A stretch of DNA of 64,000 nt from Palsa-506 sp963755815 (GTDB lineage: Bacteria > Actinomycetota > Actinomycetes > Streptosporangiales > Streptosporangiaceae): positions 62,001 through 126,000 of the forward strand of contig CAVWLF010000001.1 of the NCBI GenBank assembly GCA_963755815.1, read 5' to 3'. Positions within the stretch are counted from its first letter, which is position 1, and every line of letters starts with the position of its first letter. The position numbers and the translations under genes were made by a program. The notes beneath the pieces were generated by a model that was not told where the DNA came from, did no database searches, and saw only the letters and a list, made by a program, of their open reading frames with translations. Below are positions 33,327 to 41,568 of the stretch, one piece after another.

Positions 33327-33593
33327 GGGTGACCTCCTTGACTGAGGTCCCGCGCGTCTGCCCGCCGCCAGCGGAGCGCATGCACGGACTTCGAGCCGTG
33401 CTGGCTGGCCGGTCTTCGATCGAAGCCCTCGGCCCGGGTGCGCCGCGCCTTGGCCGGCGCGCGCGTGCCCTGACCCGAGAACCACTACCGAGGACCGGCC
33501 CGTTGGCGCCTAAGTGCTCCGGGCTGGGGGCCGCGGGACGTCGTTCCTTCGTGGTGTATTCAGTTGTCCGGCCGCTGAGCAGCCGCTTTCAAC
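33327..33593 (-). promoter_or_regulatory. rpsO-pnp leader region
   Basis: This 267-base gap shows no gene. It contains several strong potential stems, including the perfect 12-bp palindrome CTTCGATCGAAG (33414-33425) and a GC-rich stem around 33440-33470. In many bacteria the pnp leader is a structured, autoregulated RNA processed by RNase III. A similar role here is an inference from position and structure. Confidence 0.4.
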
Positions 33594-33863
33594 CTACCTG
33601 CGCAGGCCGAGCTTCTCGATCAGCGCGCGGTAGCGGGTGATGTCCTCGTTCGTGAGGTACTTCAGCAGCCGCCTGCGGCGGCCGACGAGCAGCAGCAGGC
33701 CGCGACGGCTGTGGTGATCATGCTTGTGCACCTTGAGGTGCTCGGTAAGGTCATTGATCCGCCGGGTCAGCAGCGCGACCTGGACTTCCGGCGAACCGGT
33801 GTCACCCTCGCTGGTCGCGTGCCCGGCGATGATCTCTTTCTTCACCGTGGTGTGAAGCGGCAC
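33594..33863 (-). CDS. rpsO: 30S ribosomal protein S15
   Basis: An 89-aa protein with the S15 signature TGSPEVQVALLTRRINDLTEH and HDHHSRRGLLLLVGRRRRLLKYL. It binds 16S rRNA in the platform of the small subunit. I place the start at the GTG at 33863: it gives exactly the family length and has GGGAG four bases upstream. The ATG six codons earlier would add residues not found in the family. It precedes pnp on the same strand, the conserved rpsO-pnp pair. Confidence 0.97.
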   Translation of the reverse strand: MPLHTTVKKEIIAGHATSEGDTGSPEVQVALLTRRINDLTEHLKVHKHDHHSRRGLLLLVGRRRRLLKYLTNEDITRYRALIEKLGLRR

Positions 33864-33993
33864 GTTGCTCCCTATCGTCATTGCTCATCATCGAGTGCCC
33901 CCGGAGCCTGGATGGCGTGCCCGGGCGGGGCCGCCTTGCGGCGACGGCCGGGCATCCGCGAATGGTCAGCCACATGAGGGCACGGCTGAAACG

Positions 33994-34014
33994 TGGCCGG
34001 TAACTTTCCGGCCA
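33994..34014 (-). terminator. Candidate terminator/hairpin after ribF
   Basis: TGGCCGG (33994-34000) and CCGGCCA (34008-34014) form a perfect 7-bp stem with a 7-base loop, starting five bases after the ribF stop and before rpsO. There is no T tract. It may end or attenuate the upstream operon so that rpsO is read from its own promoter. Confidence 0.45.
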
Positions 34015-34018
34015 GCAA

Positions 34019-34978
34019 TTACGGTACCACGCCCCCGGCGGTGATCTCGCGGGCCGCGTCGACGTCACGGTGCATCTGGGTGACAAGCTCACCGACCGAG
34101 TCGAACCGGACCGTGCCGCGGAGCCGCGCGATGAAATCGATGGCCACGTGCGCGCCGTACAGGTCGAGATCGTCGCGGTCAAGCGCGTACGCCTCGACGG
34201 TCCGCTCCCGCCCGTCGAACGTCGGGTTGGTGCCGATCGAGATCGCGGCCGGCCAGCGCTCTTCCTCGATGCCCGCCGGGTCGATGCTGGCCAGCCACCC
34301 CGCGTACACGCCGTCGGCGGGAATCGCGGTATGCGGCAGCGTCTCCAGGTTGGCGGTGGGGAACCCGAGCGACCGGCCGCGCCGGTGCCCGCGGGCCACG
34401 ATGCCCTCCACCCGGTGCGGGCGGCCGAGATCACGGGCGGCGCCGGCCACGTCCCCGGCGGCGAGCCGGGCCCGGATGCCGGTGGAGGAGATCGTCTCGC
34501 CCGCCCCGGCCAGCAGTGGCACGCCCTCCGCCGCGAAGTCGTATTTCTCCCCCAGCTCGCCGAGCAGCGCGACGTTCCCGGCGGCCCGGTGGCCGAACCG
34601 GAAATTCTCGCCCACCACCACCCGGGCCGCGTGCAGCCGGTCCACCAGCACCGCCTGGACGAACTCGTCCGGCCCGAGGCGGGAGAACTCCAGCGTGAAC
34701 GGCAGCAGCAGGACCGCGTCGACACCCAGGCCCGCCAGCAGCTCGCCGCGCCGCCGGGCGGTCGACAGCAGCGGCGGATGCGAGCCGGGCCGCACCACCT
34801 CGTCCGGGTGCGGGTCGAAGGTCACCACGACCACCGGCAGCGCGAGTTCCCCGGCCAGCCCGGCGGCCCGGCGGACGATGCGCTGATGGCCGGTGTGGAC
34901 GCCGTCGAACTCGCCGATGGTGACGACCGACCTGTCCCAGCCGTCCGGCACGTCGGCCAGGCCCTGCCACCGCTGCAT
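34019..34978 (-). CDS. ribF: Bifunctional riboflavin kinase/FAD synthetase
   Basis: Makes FMN and FAD from riboflavin. The 319-aa protein has the N-terminal FMN-adenylyltransferase domain, with VTIGEFDGVHTGHQ as the HxGH-type motif and STGIRARLAAG, and the C-terminal kinase domain with GRSLGFPTANL and NPTFDG. It lies between truB and rpsO, the conserved place for ribF in actinobacteria. The ATG at 34978 follows a GGGAGGGAAGC leader. Confidence 0.95.
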   Translation of the reverse strand: MQRWQGLADVPDGWDRSVVTIGEFDGVHTGHQRIVRRAAGLAGELALPVVVVTFDPHPDEVVRPGSHPPLLSTARRRGELLAGLGVDAVLLLPFTLEFSRLGPDEFVQAVLVDRLHAARVVVGENFRFGHRAAGNVALLGELGEKYDFAAEGVPLLAGAGETISSTGIRARLAAGDVAGAARDLGRPHRVEGIVARGHRRGRSLGFPTANLETLPHTAIPADGVYAGWLASIDPAGIEEERWPAAISIGTNPTFDGRERTVEAYALDRDDLDLYGAHVAIDFIARLRGTVRFDSVGELVTQMHRDVDAAREITAGGVVP

Positions 34979-35076
34979 GTGCGCTTCCCTCCCTGCCGAT
35001 CCGGCGTGGTACGGCGGTACGCCCAGCCTGCCACGCCGCGGGCGGGCCGGCCGCGGCAGCGTCCGCGCCGCCCCGC

Positions 35077-35952
35077 CTACGGCACGAAGACGGCCAGCGA
35101 GCGGGCCTGATCCGCCTCCTCGGTCAGCAGCGCGACCAGCGTGCCATCCGGGCCAAACGCGGCAACCGGCGCACTGCCCAGGCCAACTGCGGGCAACCGG
35201 GCGCCATGCGAGACCTTCGCCGCCTCAGCGGCGGACAGCTCCCGCCGCGGGAACGCCGCCGCGGCGGCCTCGGCCAGCGGGATCGTCGTCAGGGATGCGG
35301 CCAGCTCGTCGAGGGTGCGTGCCATCGCGACGGTGTACGGGCCCACCCGGGTCCGCCGCAGCGCCGTCAGGTGCCCGCCGACGCCGAGCGCGGCACCGGC
35401 ATCGCGGGCTATCGCCCGGATGTAGGTGCCGCTTGAGCAGGTGACGCTCACGTCGGCGTCCAGCACGTCCCCGGCCGGCCGCAGCGCCGTCAGGGCCAGC
35501 TGGCGCACGGTCACGGTCCGCGCCGCGAGCACTGGCGGCGTGCCTTCGCGAGTGAGCTGGTAGGCCCGTTTCCCGGCAATTTTGATGGCACTGATGCCGG
35601 GCGGCACCTGCTGGATCTCACCGGTCAGCGCGGCCAGGGCATCCTCCAGCGCCGCCCTGGAGACGCCGGCCGCCGATGCCGCGGAAATGATCTCCCCGTC
35701 AGCGTCGCCGGAGTCGGTGGCCTGGCCGAGGCGGATGGTGGCGGCGTATTCCTTCTCGGTCAGCGCCAGGTACCCGAGCAGCCTGGTCGCCTTCTCGACG
35801 CCGACCACGAGCACGCCGGTGGCCATCGGGTCGAGGGTGCCGGCGTGCCCCACCCGGCGGGTGCCGGCCAGGCGGCGGATGCGAGCCACCACGTCGTGCG
35901 AGGTCAGGCCGGCCGGCTTGTCGACGATGACCAGCCCGCTCGCGGCGGTCAC
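35077..35952 (-). CDS. truB: tRNA pseudouridine(55) synthase TruB
   Basis: Converts U55 in the T-loop of tRNAs to pseudouridine. The 291-aa protein begins GLVIVDKPAGLTSHDVV and has the catalytic aspartate in GHAGTLDPMATGVLVV, then CSSGTYIRAIARD and a C-terminal PUA-like part. The GTG at 35952 overlaps the stop of the nrnA-like gene (GTGA), so it is translationally coupled; the longer reading upstream is antiparallel noise inside that gene. Confidence 0.96.
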   Translation of the reverse strand: MTAASGLVIVDKPAGLTSHDVVARIRRLAGTRRVGHAGTLDPMATGVLVVGVEKATRLLGYLALTEKEYAATIRLGQATDSGDADGEIISAASAAGVSRAALEDALAALTGEIQQVPPGISAIKIAGKRAYQLTREGTPPVLAARTVTVRQLALTALRPAGDVLDADVSVTCSSGTYIRAIARDAGAALGVGGHLTALRRTRVGPYTVAMARTLDELAASLTTIPLAEAAAAAFPRRELSAAEAAKVSHGARLPAVGLGSAPVAAFGPDGTLVALLTEEADQARSLAVFVP

Positions 35953-37064
35953 CGGCGGCTGTCCGCCCCGTCTGCCCAGTCCGCGAGGTAGCCGCGCAGC
36001 CCGGCGATGGCGTCGGCGACGGTGCCCGGCGCGGTGAACCCGGCGGCGCTGCGGTGCCCGCCGCCGCCCGCCCTGGTGCAGGCGCGGCCCACGTCCACCT
36101 TGCCCTTGGACCGCGCCGATACCATCCACTGGCCGCCGTCCGACTCCTTGAATACCACTGCCACGTCGGCCTCGTCGGTGCGGCGCAGCAGGTCGATCAC
36201 CGACTCCGCCACGTCGTAGTGCAGGCCGAAGGCGGCCCGGTCGGCGCGGCTGACCGTGGTCCAGACCATGCCGTGGCCCGCGGCCGCGGCCGGCTCCAGC
36301 ACGGCGCGGCCGAGCACCTGGGACAGCATGCCCAGGTACCCGAACGGCGCCCGGTCCCACAGCTCCTGCGCTACCGCTCCCGGCTCGATGCCGGTCTCGA
36401 GCAGCTGCGCGACGATCCGGTGCACCCGCGGCGAGGTCGTGGAGTACTTGAACGAGCCGGTGTCCGTGACGATCCCGGCATACAGGCCGAAGGCGATGTC
36501 CCTGGTGATCGGGACGCCCAGCCGGCCGATCAGGTCGTAGGCGAGTACCGCGGTGGCCGCCGCCGCCGGGTCGATCAGGTGCAGCGTCCCGAACCGGGTG
36601 TTGGACGCGTGATGGTCCAGCACGATCAGCTCGTCCGCGCGCGCGGCGCGGGCTTCGAGCAGGCCAAGCCGGTCGGCGCTGGCCGCGTCGAAGGTGACCA
36701 TCACCTCCGGCCGGTCCGGGTACGAGTCCGGCGGGCTGAGCAGGCCGGCTCCCGGCAGGAAGCGCAGGATCCGGGGGATCTCGAAGGGGTCGTCGCCGAA
36801 GGAGGCGATGACCCGCTGGCCGGAAGACGCGGCCCGCTGCCGGAGCGCGTGCGCCACCGCCAGCATCGAGCCGAGCGCGTCGCCGTCCGGGCGGACGTGG
36901 CAGGCCAGGCATACCTCGCGCGCGCGGCTCAGAATCGCCACCGCCCGGGCCCAGTCGTCCTCCATGTCCTGGCCGGGCGCGGGGAGCAGGCCGCCGGGCA
37001 CCCGGTCCGGGGGGATGGGCCCGGCGACGGGATCGCGCTGAACCTGCGTGTGCTCGGCTGTCAC
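35949..37064 (-). CDS. nrnA: DHH-family bifunctional oligoribonuclease/PAP phosphatase NrnA
   Basis: Degrades short RNA (nano-RNA) and dephosphorylates 3'-phosphoadenosine 5'-phosphate. The 371-aa protein shows the DHH motifs: HVRPDGDALGS, VTFDAA, LDHHASN, and the DHHA1 substrate motif GGGGHRSAAGF near the C-terminus. The first ~35 residues are a non-conserved Pro-rich extension. The GTG at 37064 overlaps the rbfA stop as GTGA, and its own stop overlaps truB the same way, so three successive genes are coupled. Confidence 0.93.
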   Translation of the reverse strand: MTAEHTQVQRDPVAGPIPPDRVPGGLLPAPGQDMEDDWARAVAILSRAREVCLACHVRPDGDALGSMLAVAHALRQRAASSGQRVIASFGDDPFEIPRILRFLPGAGLLSPPDSYPDRPEVMVTFDAASADRLGLLEARAARADELIVLDHHASNTRFGTLHLIDPAAAATAVLAYDLIGRLGVPITRDIAFGLYAGIVTDTGSFKYSTTSPRVHRIVAQLLETGIEPGAVAQELWDRAPFGYLGMLSQVLGRAVLEPAAAAGHGMVWTTVSRADRAAFGLHYDVAESVIDLLRRTDEADVAVVFKESDGGQWMVSARSKGKVDVGRACTRAGGGGHRSAAGFTAPGTVADAIAGLRGYLADWADGADSRR

Positions 37065-37723
37065 GACCGCGAGTATCCCGCGCCACGCTCGCCGGATGCC
37101 GGGGTTTCGGCGAGATGCTCGTTTTGTCCGGACTGTCCGGCCGGGCGCCCGCCCGCGAGGTCGTCGGCCGCGGAGCCCCGGTCCGCCAGGTCCGCGCCCG
37201 CCAGATCGTCGCCCGCCTGATCGTCGCCCGCGGAATCCTCGTCCCAGGAATCCTCGTCCCAGGAATCCTCGTCGCCGGGATCGGAGTCCCCGGAGTCGTC
37301 GGCGGGGTCGGCGGGAACCCGGTACGGGTCGGCCTCGCCGGCCGGCTCCGCGCCCACCCGGACGGCCGCCACCGCCGCATCGGCCTCGCGGGCCCGGGCC
37401 ACGAGTTCCTCGATGTTCCTAGCGTTGTCCGGCAGGGTATCCGGCTTGAACTCCAGCGAGGGGGTGTGCCGCAGCCCGGTCTGGCGGCCGACCTCGGACC
37501 GGATCACGCCGACCGCGCTGGCCAGGGCGGCGGCGGTACCGGCCCGCTCCTCGGCGGAGCCGTAGACGGTGTAGAACACGGTCGCCTCGCGCAGGTCGTT
37601 GGTCAGGCGGGCCTCCGTGACCGTGACGAAGCCGAGCCGCGGATCCTTGATCCGCCGCTCCAGCATCTCGGCCACGATCTGAGCGATCCGGCCACCAAGC
37701 TTGCGTGCCCTGGCTGGATCCAT
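37061..37723 (-). CDS. rbfA: Ribosome-binding factor A with a long acidic tail
   Basis: RbfA helps 16S rRNA maturation and 30S assembly, and cold adaptation. Residues 1-122 are the normal KH-type fold (RARKLGGRIAQIVAEMLERRIKDPRLGFVTVTEARLT...TPSLEFKPDTLPDNARNIEEL). The following ~98 residues are an unusual Asp/Ala/Gly-rich tail with repeats of DEDSW (151-164) and AGDD. Most RbfA proteins stop around 120-150 aa. The DNA under DEDSW is a 15-bp tandem repeat, so the tail may have grown by slippage. ATG at 37723. It is coupled to nrnA by GTGA overlap. Confidence 0.95.
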   Translation of the reverse strand: MDPARARKLGGRIAQIVAEMLERRIKDPRLGFVTVTEARLTNDLREATVFYTVYGSAEERAGTAAALASAVGVIRSEVGRQTGLRHTPSLEFKPDTLPDNARNIEELVARAREADAAVAAVRVGAEPAGEADPYRVPADPADDSGDSDPGDEDSWDEDSWDEDSAGDDQAGDDLAGADLADRGSAADDLAGGRPAGQSGQNEHLAETPASGERGAGYSRS

Positions 37724-37730
37724 GAGTCGC

Positions 37731-38027
37731 TCACTCCTCCTCGTTGAAGAGCCGCTGCCGTGCGGAAAGCAGCTCTATTTCCGGGCGCCCGGCCACGAAA
37801 CGCTCGCACGCCGCGAGCATCCCGGTGCACTGCGCCGCCGTCGAGGCGACGACGGCCACGCCGATCTCGGCCCGCCGGTGCAGGTCCAGGTGACCGGTCT
37901 CGGCCACCGCGGCCGCCGGGTAGCGCCGATGAATGTCGGCGACCAGCGGCCGCACCGCCGAGCGCTTCTGCTTGAGCGACCGCACGTCGCCCAGCAGCAC
38001 GTCCAGCGTCAGCGCGCCCACGTACAC
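37731..38027 (-). CDS. DUF503 (YlxP-like) protein
   Basis: A 98-aa protein of the DUF503/YlxP family, beginning VYVGALTLDVLLGDVRSLKQKRS and containing ETGHLDLHRRAEIGVAVVAS. It is almost always encoded between infB and rbfA. The function is not settled; a ribosome-assembly role is suggested by context. The GTG at 38027 is chosen because the family starts there and GGGAG lies five bases upstream. The gap to infB is 17 bases and to rbfA seven. Confidence 0.93.
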   Translation of the reverse strand: MYVGALTLDVLLGDVRSLKQKRSAVRPLVADIHRRYPAAAVAETGHLDLHRRAEIGVAVVASTAAQCTGMLAACERFVAGRPEIELLSARQRLFNEEE

Positions 38028-38044
38028 GTCGGCTCCCGGCGGGA

Positions 38045-41000
38045 TCAGGCCCGCGGCTTCTCGCGCATCTCGAACGTCTCGATCACGTCCTCGACCTTGA
38101 CGTCGCTGTAGCCGATGCCGATGCCGCACTCGAAGCCGTCGCGCACCTCGGTCACGTCATCCTTGAACCGGCGCAGCGACTCGACCGTGAGGTTGTCCGA
38201 CACGACCACGCTGTCGCGGATCAGCCGCGCCTTGCTGTTCCTCGTGATCACGCCGGTGCGCACGATGCAGCCGGCCACGTTGCCGATCCTGGGGACCCGG
38301 AAGACCTCCCTGACCTCGGCCGTGCCGAGCTGGATCTCCTCGAATTCCGGCTTGAGCATGCCCTTGAGCGCGGCCTCGATCTCCTCGATCGCCTGGTAGA
38401 TGACCGAGTAGTAGCGGATGTCCACGCCCTCGCGCTGCGCGAGCTCGCCCGCCCGTCCGGCCGGCCGGACGTTGAAGCCGATGATGACGGCCTCCGAGGC
38501 GATGGCCAGGTTGACGTCGTCCTGGGTGATCGCGCCGACGCCGCGGCCGATGACCCGCAGGACCACGTCCTCGCCAACGTCGATCTTGAGCAGCGCGTCC
38601 TCCAGGGCCTCGACCGAGCCGGACACATCGCCCTTGATGATCAGCAGCAGCTCTTCCCGCTCGCCCGACTTGAGCGCGGACTCCAGGTCCTCCAGAGTGA
38701 CCCGGGGGCGCCGCTGGGCGAACATCGCGGTGCGCTCCCGCGCCTCGCGCCGCTCGGCAATCTGCCTGGCCACCCGGTCGTCGTCGACCACGATGAAGCT
38801 GTCGCCGGCCCCGGGCACGGCCGTCAGCCCGAGCACCTGGACCGGGCGCGACGGCGGCGCATCGGCCACCGGGTCGCCGTTCTCGTCCAGCATCGCCCGG
38901 ACCCGGCCGTAGGCCTCGCCGCAGACGATCGAGTCGCCGACATTGAGCGTCCCGCGCTGCACGAGCACCGTCGCGACCGGGCCGCGGCCCTTGTCCAGAT
39001 GAGCCTCGATCGCCACGCCCTGGGCCTGCTGGTGCGGGTTGGCGCGCAGGTCGAGCTCGGCGTCGGCGGTCAGCACGATCGCCTCCAGCAGGGCGTCGAT
39101 CCCGGTGCCCTGCCGCGCCGAGACGTCGACGAACAGCGACTGGCCGCCGAATTCCTCCGCCACCAGCCCGTACTCGGTGAGCTGAGAGCGGACCCGCTGC
39201 GGGTCAGCGCCCTCCTTGTCGATCTTGTTGACCGCCACCACGATCGGCACGCCGGCCGCCTGAGCATGGTTCAGTGCCTCAGTGGTCTGCGGCTTCACGC
39301 CGTCGTCCGCGGCGACGACCAGGACCACCAGGTCGGTCGTCTCGGCGCCGCGGGCGCGCATCGCGGTGAACGCCTCGTGGCCGGGCGTGTCGATAAAGGT
39401 GATCTTGCGGTCCTGGCCGTCCACCACGGTGTCGACCTGGTAGGCGCCGATGTGCTGGGTAATGCCGCCGGCCTCGTGCGCCACCATGTTGGTGTTCCTG
39501 ATGGCGTCGAGCAGCTTCGTCTTGCCGTGGTCGACATGGCCCATCACGGTCACGACCGGCGGGCGCGCCACCAGGTCGGTCTCGTCGCCCTCGTCCTCGC
39601 CGAACTCGATGTCGAACGTCTCCAGCAGCTCCCGGTCCTCTTCCTCCGGGGAGACCACCTGGACCGTGTAGTTGAGCTCGGCACCGAGCAGCTGCAGCGT
39701 CTCGTCGTTCACCGACGCGGTCGCCGTCACCATCTCGCCCAGGTGGAACATCACCTGCACGAGCGACGCCGGGTTAACCCCGATCTTGTCCGCGAAGTCA
39801 CTCAGCGAGGCGCCCCGGGACAGCCTGATGACCTGGCCGTTGCCCCGCGGGATCTGCACGCCGCCGATGGCCGGCGCCTGCATGTTGTCGAACTCCTGGC
39901 GCCGCTGCTTCTTCGACTTGCGGCCCCGCGATGGCCGCCCGCCGGGCCGCCCGAAGGCGCCCTGCGTGCCGCTCCGGCCGCGGCCGCCGCCGCCGGGACG
40001 GGCCGGGCCCATGCCGGGCCGCTGGCCGCCGCCGGCGCCGCCGGGACCGCCGCCACGTGCCGCGCCGCCGCCGGGACCGCCGCGGCCGCCACCTGGCCTG
40101 GTGCCGGTCCCGCCGCCGGGACCGCCACGGCCGCCGGGACCGCCCGCGCCCGGACCGCCGGGACCGCGTCCCGGAGCCGGCCGGGGCGGCATGCTATTCG
40201 GGCTGGGCCGCGGGCCGCCGGGCCGCGGGCCGCCGGGCCGGGACGCGTCCGGGGCTCCGGGCCGTCCCGCGAATCGCCCGCCGGGACCGGCCGGTGCCCC
40301 CGGCCGGCTGGCCGGGAGGCCGGGGGCCGCCGGAGCGCCGGGCACGGTGCCTGCCGCGCCGGCCGGGCCGGTGCTGCCTGGCTGACCGGGCCGGACGCGC
40401 GGGGCCGAGCCCATCCCGCTGGCGTTCGAGCTGAATGGGTTGTTGCCGGGACGCGGTCCCGGGCGGGGGCCGCCACGTGCGCCCGGGCGCTGACCGCCCG
40501 GGGCCTGGCTGCCCGGCCTCGGCGCGCCGGCCGGCGGCGCGGCCGGACCTGGCCGCGGGCTGGACGGCCGGGCGGCGGGCGGGCCGGCCACGGCCGTCTC
40601 GCCCGCGCCGCCCGGCGCGGGCGAGGATGGCGGGAAAACGGCATCCGGCTGGGCGGCCGGGGGCGCGGCCGGCGGTGCCGCGGGCGACGGCTGGCCGGAG
40701 TCAAAGGAAGCCGGGGCCGCCGGAACCGATGGCCTGCTGCCGCCGGCGACCGGATCGGCGGCCGGTGCGCGTGCCTCCGCCGGGGCGGCATCGGCGACCA
40801 CCGCGGCGGGGCCGCGGCCGTTCGCGCCGTCCAGGGGGATGACCGCATCCGGGCCCGCCGAGGGCGCCGCGGATTTCTGACTGGCTGCCTTGCCGGCTGG
40901 TGCCTGCTTAGGCTGCTGGGCCGCAAGCTCTTCCTTGAGCCTGCGGACGACGGGCGCCTCGATCGTCGATGACGCCGAGCGAACGAATTCGCCCATTTCC

Positions 41001-41074
41001 TGGAGCCTGGCCATCACGGCCTTGCTCTCTACGCCGAACTCCTTCGCGAGTTCGTATACCCGGACCTTCGCCAC
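38045..41074 (-). CDS. infB: Translation initiation factor IF-2
   Basis: GTPase that brings initiator tRNA to the ribosome. The 1009-aa protein starts with the IF2-N helix (MAKVRVYELAKEFGVESK). A ~300-aa Pro/Gly/Ala/Arg low-complexity region follows, typical of actinomycete IF-2. Next come a second IF2-N domain, the G domain (G1 GHVDHGKT, G3 DTPGHEAF, G4 NKID) and the C-terminal beta-barrel and tRNA-binding domains. ATG at 41074. It sits between ylxR and the DUF503 gene in the conserved nusA-infB operon. Confidence 0.98.
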   Translation of the reverse strand: MAKVRVYELAKEFGVESKAVMARLQEMGEFVRSASSTIEAPVVRRLKEELAAQQPKQAPAGKAASQKSAAPSAGPDAVIPLDGANGRGPAAVVADAAPAEARAPAADPVAGGSRPSVPAAPASFDSGQPSPAAPPAAPPAAQPDAVFPPSSPAPGGAGETAVAGPPAARPSSPRPGPAAPPAGAPRPGSQAPGGQRPGARGGPRPGPRPGNNPFSSNASGMGSAPRVRPGQPGSTGPAGAAGTVPGAPAAPGLPASRPGAPAGPGGRFAGRPGAPDASRPGGPRPGGPRPSPNSMPPRPAPGRGPGGPGAGGPGGRGGPGGGTGTRPGGGRGGPGGGAARGGGPGGAGGGQRPGMGPARPGGGGRGRSGTQGAFGRPGGRPSRGRKSKKQRRQEFDNMQAPAIGGVQIPRGNGQVIRLSRGASLSDFADKIGVNPASLVQVMFHLGEMVTATASVNDETLQLLGAELNYTVQVVSPEEEDRELLETFDIEFGEDEGDETDLVARPPVVTVMGHVDHGKTKLLDAIRNTNMVAHEAGGITQHIGAYQVDTVVDGQDRKITFIDTPGHEAFTAMRARGAETTDLVVLVVAADDGVKPQTTEALNHAQAAGVPIVVAVNKIDKEGADPQRVRSQLTEYGLVAEEFGGQSLFVDVSARQGTGIDALLEAIVLTADAELDLRANPHQQAQGVAIEAHLDKGRGPVATVLVQRGTLNVGDSIVCGEAYGRVRAMLDENGDPVADAPPSRPVQVLGLTAVPGAGDSFIVVDDDRVARQIAERREARERTAMFAQRRPRVTLEDLESALKSGEREELLLIIKGDVSGSVEALEDALLKIDVGEDVVLRVIGRGVGAITQDDVNLAIASEAVIIGFNVRPAGRAGELAQREGVDIRYYSVIYQAIEEIEAALKGMLKPEFEEIQLGTAEVREVFRVPRIGNVAGCIVRTGVITRNSKARLIRDSVVVSDNLTVESLRRFKDDVTEVRDGFECGIGIGYSDVKVEDVIETFEMREKPRA

Positions 41075-41230
41075 TGCGCTCCCTCTACTCGGTCCGGATT
41101 GACCGGACCAGTCAGCCGGTGCGGGGCAGCGCGTGCTCCGTCCGGCGTCAGCCTGTGCTGTTCATCGCCGCATGCTCATCGGGCGCTCATTGCCATCTCA
41201 TGCCTGCTTTCCCTGGCACTGTTCCCGTCC

Positions 41231-41554
41231 CTACCGTTCATCCGCCTGGCCGCCGACCGCTGTCCGGCCAGACCGCGACGTCTCAAGATACCCGGCGAGC
41301 CTGCCGGTTCCGAGCGGTCCCGGCAAGCGCAGCGCCCGCGGCCATGCCCGGCGCCGTTGTGCTCGCTCAAAGCACCCCTCGACCGGGTGCAAGTATGCGC
41401 CCCGGCCGGGAAGTCGCGCCTGCGGGTCGGGAACAACCTCATCCCCGGCCGCCACCAGGCGAAGCAAATCAGACTTGACCCCGCGAGCACCGCACCCCAC
41501 ACACATCCGGATCGCTGGCGCGGGCCGGACAGGCTGCGGGGACCGCCTGGCCAT
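41231..41554 (-). CDS. YlxR-family (DUF448) RNA-binding/regulatory protein
   Basis: A 107-aa protein with the YlxR motif IRMCVGCGARGVKSDLLRLV and GRGAYLHPVEGCFERA. The family is small, basic, nucleic-acid-binding, and always near nusA and infB; in some bacteria it affects global transcription. The ATG at 41554 has GGGAG five bases upstream; the TTG four codons earlier is less likely. The C-terminal ~30 residues are variable. The gap to nusA is 14 bases. Confidence 0.88.
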   Translation of the reverse strand: MARRSPQPVRPAPAIRMCVGCGARGVKSDLLRLVAAGDEVVPDPQARLPGRGAYLHPVEGCFERAQRRRAWPRALRLPGPLGTGRLAGYLETSRSGRTAVGGQADER

Positions 41555-41568
41555 TTCTGCTCCCAAGC

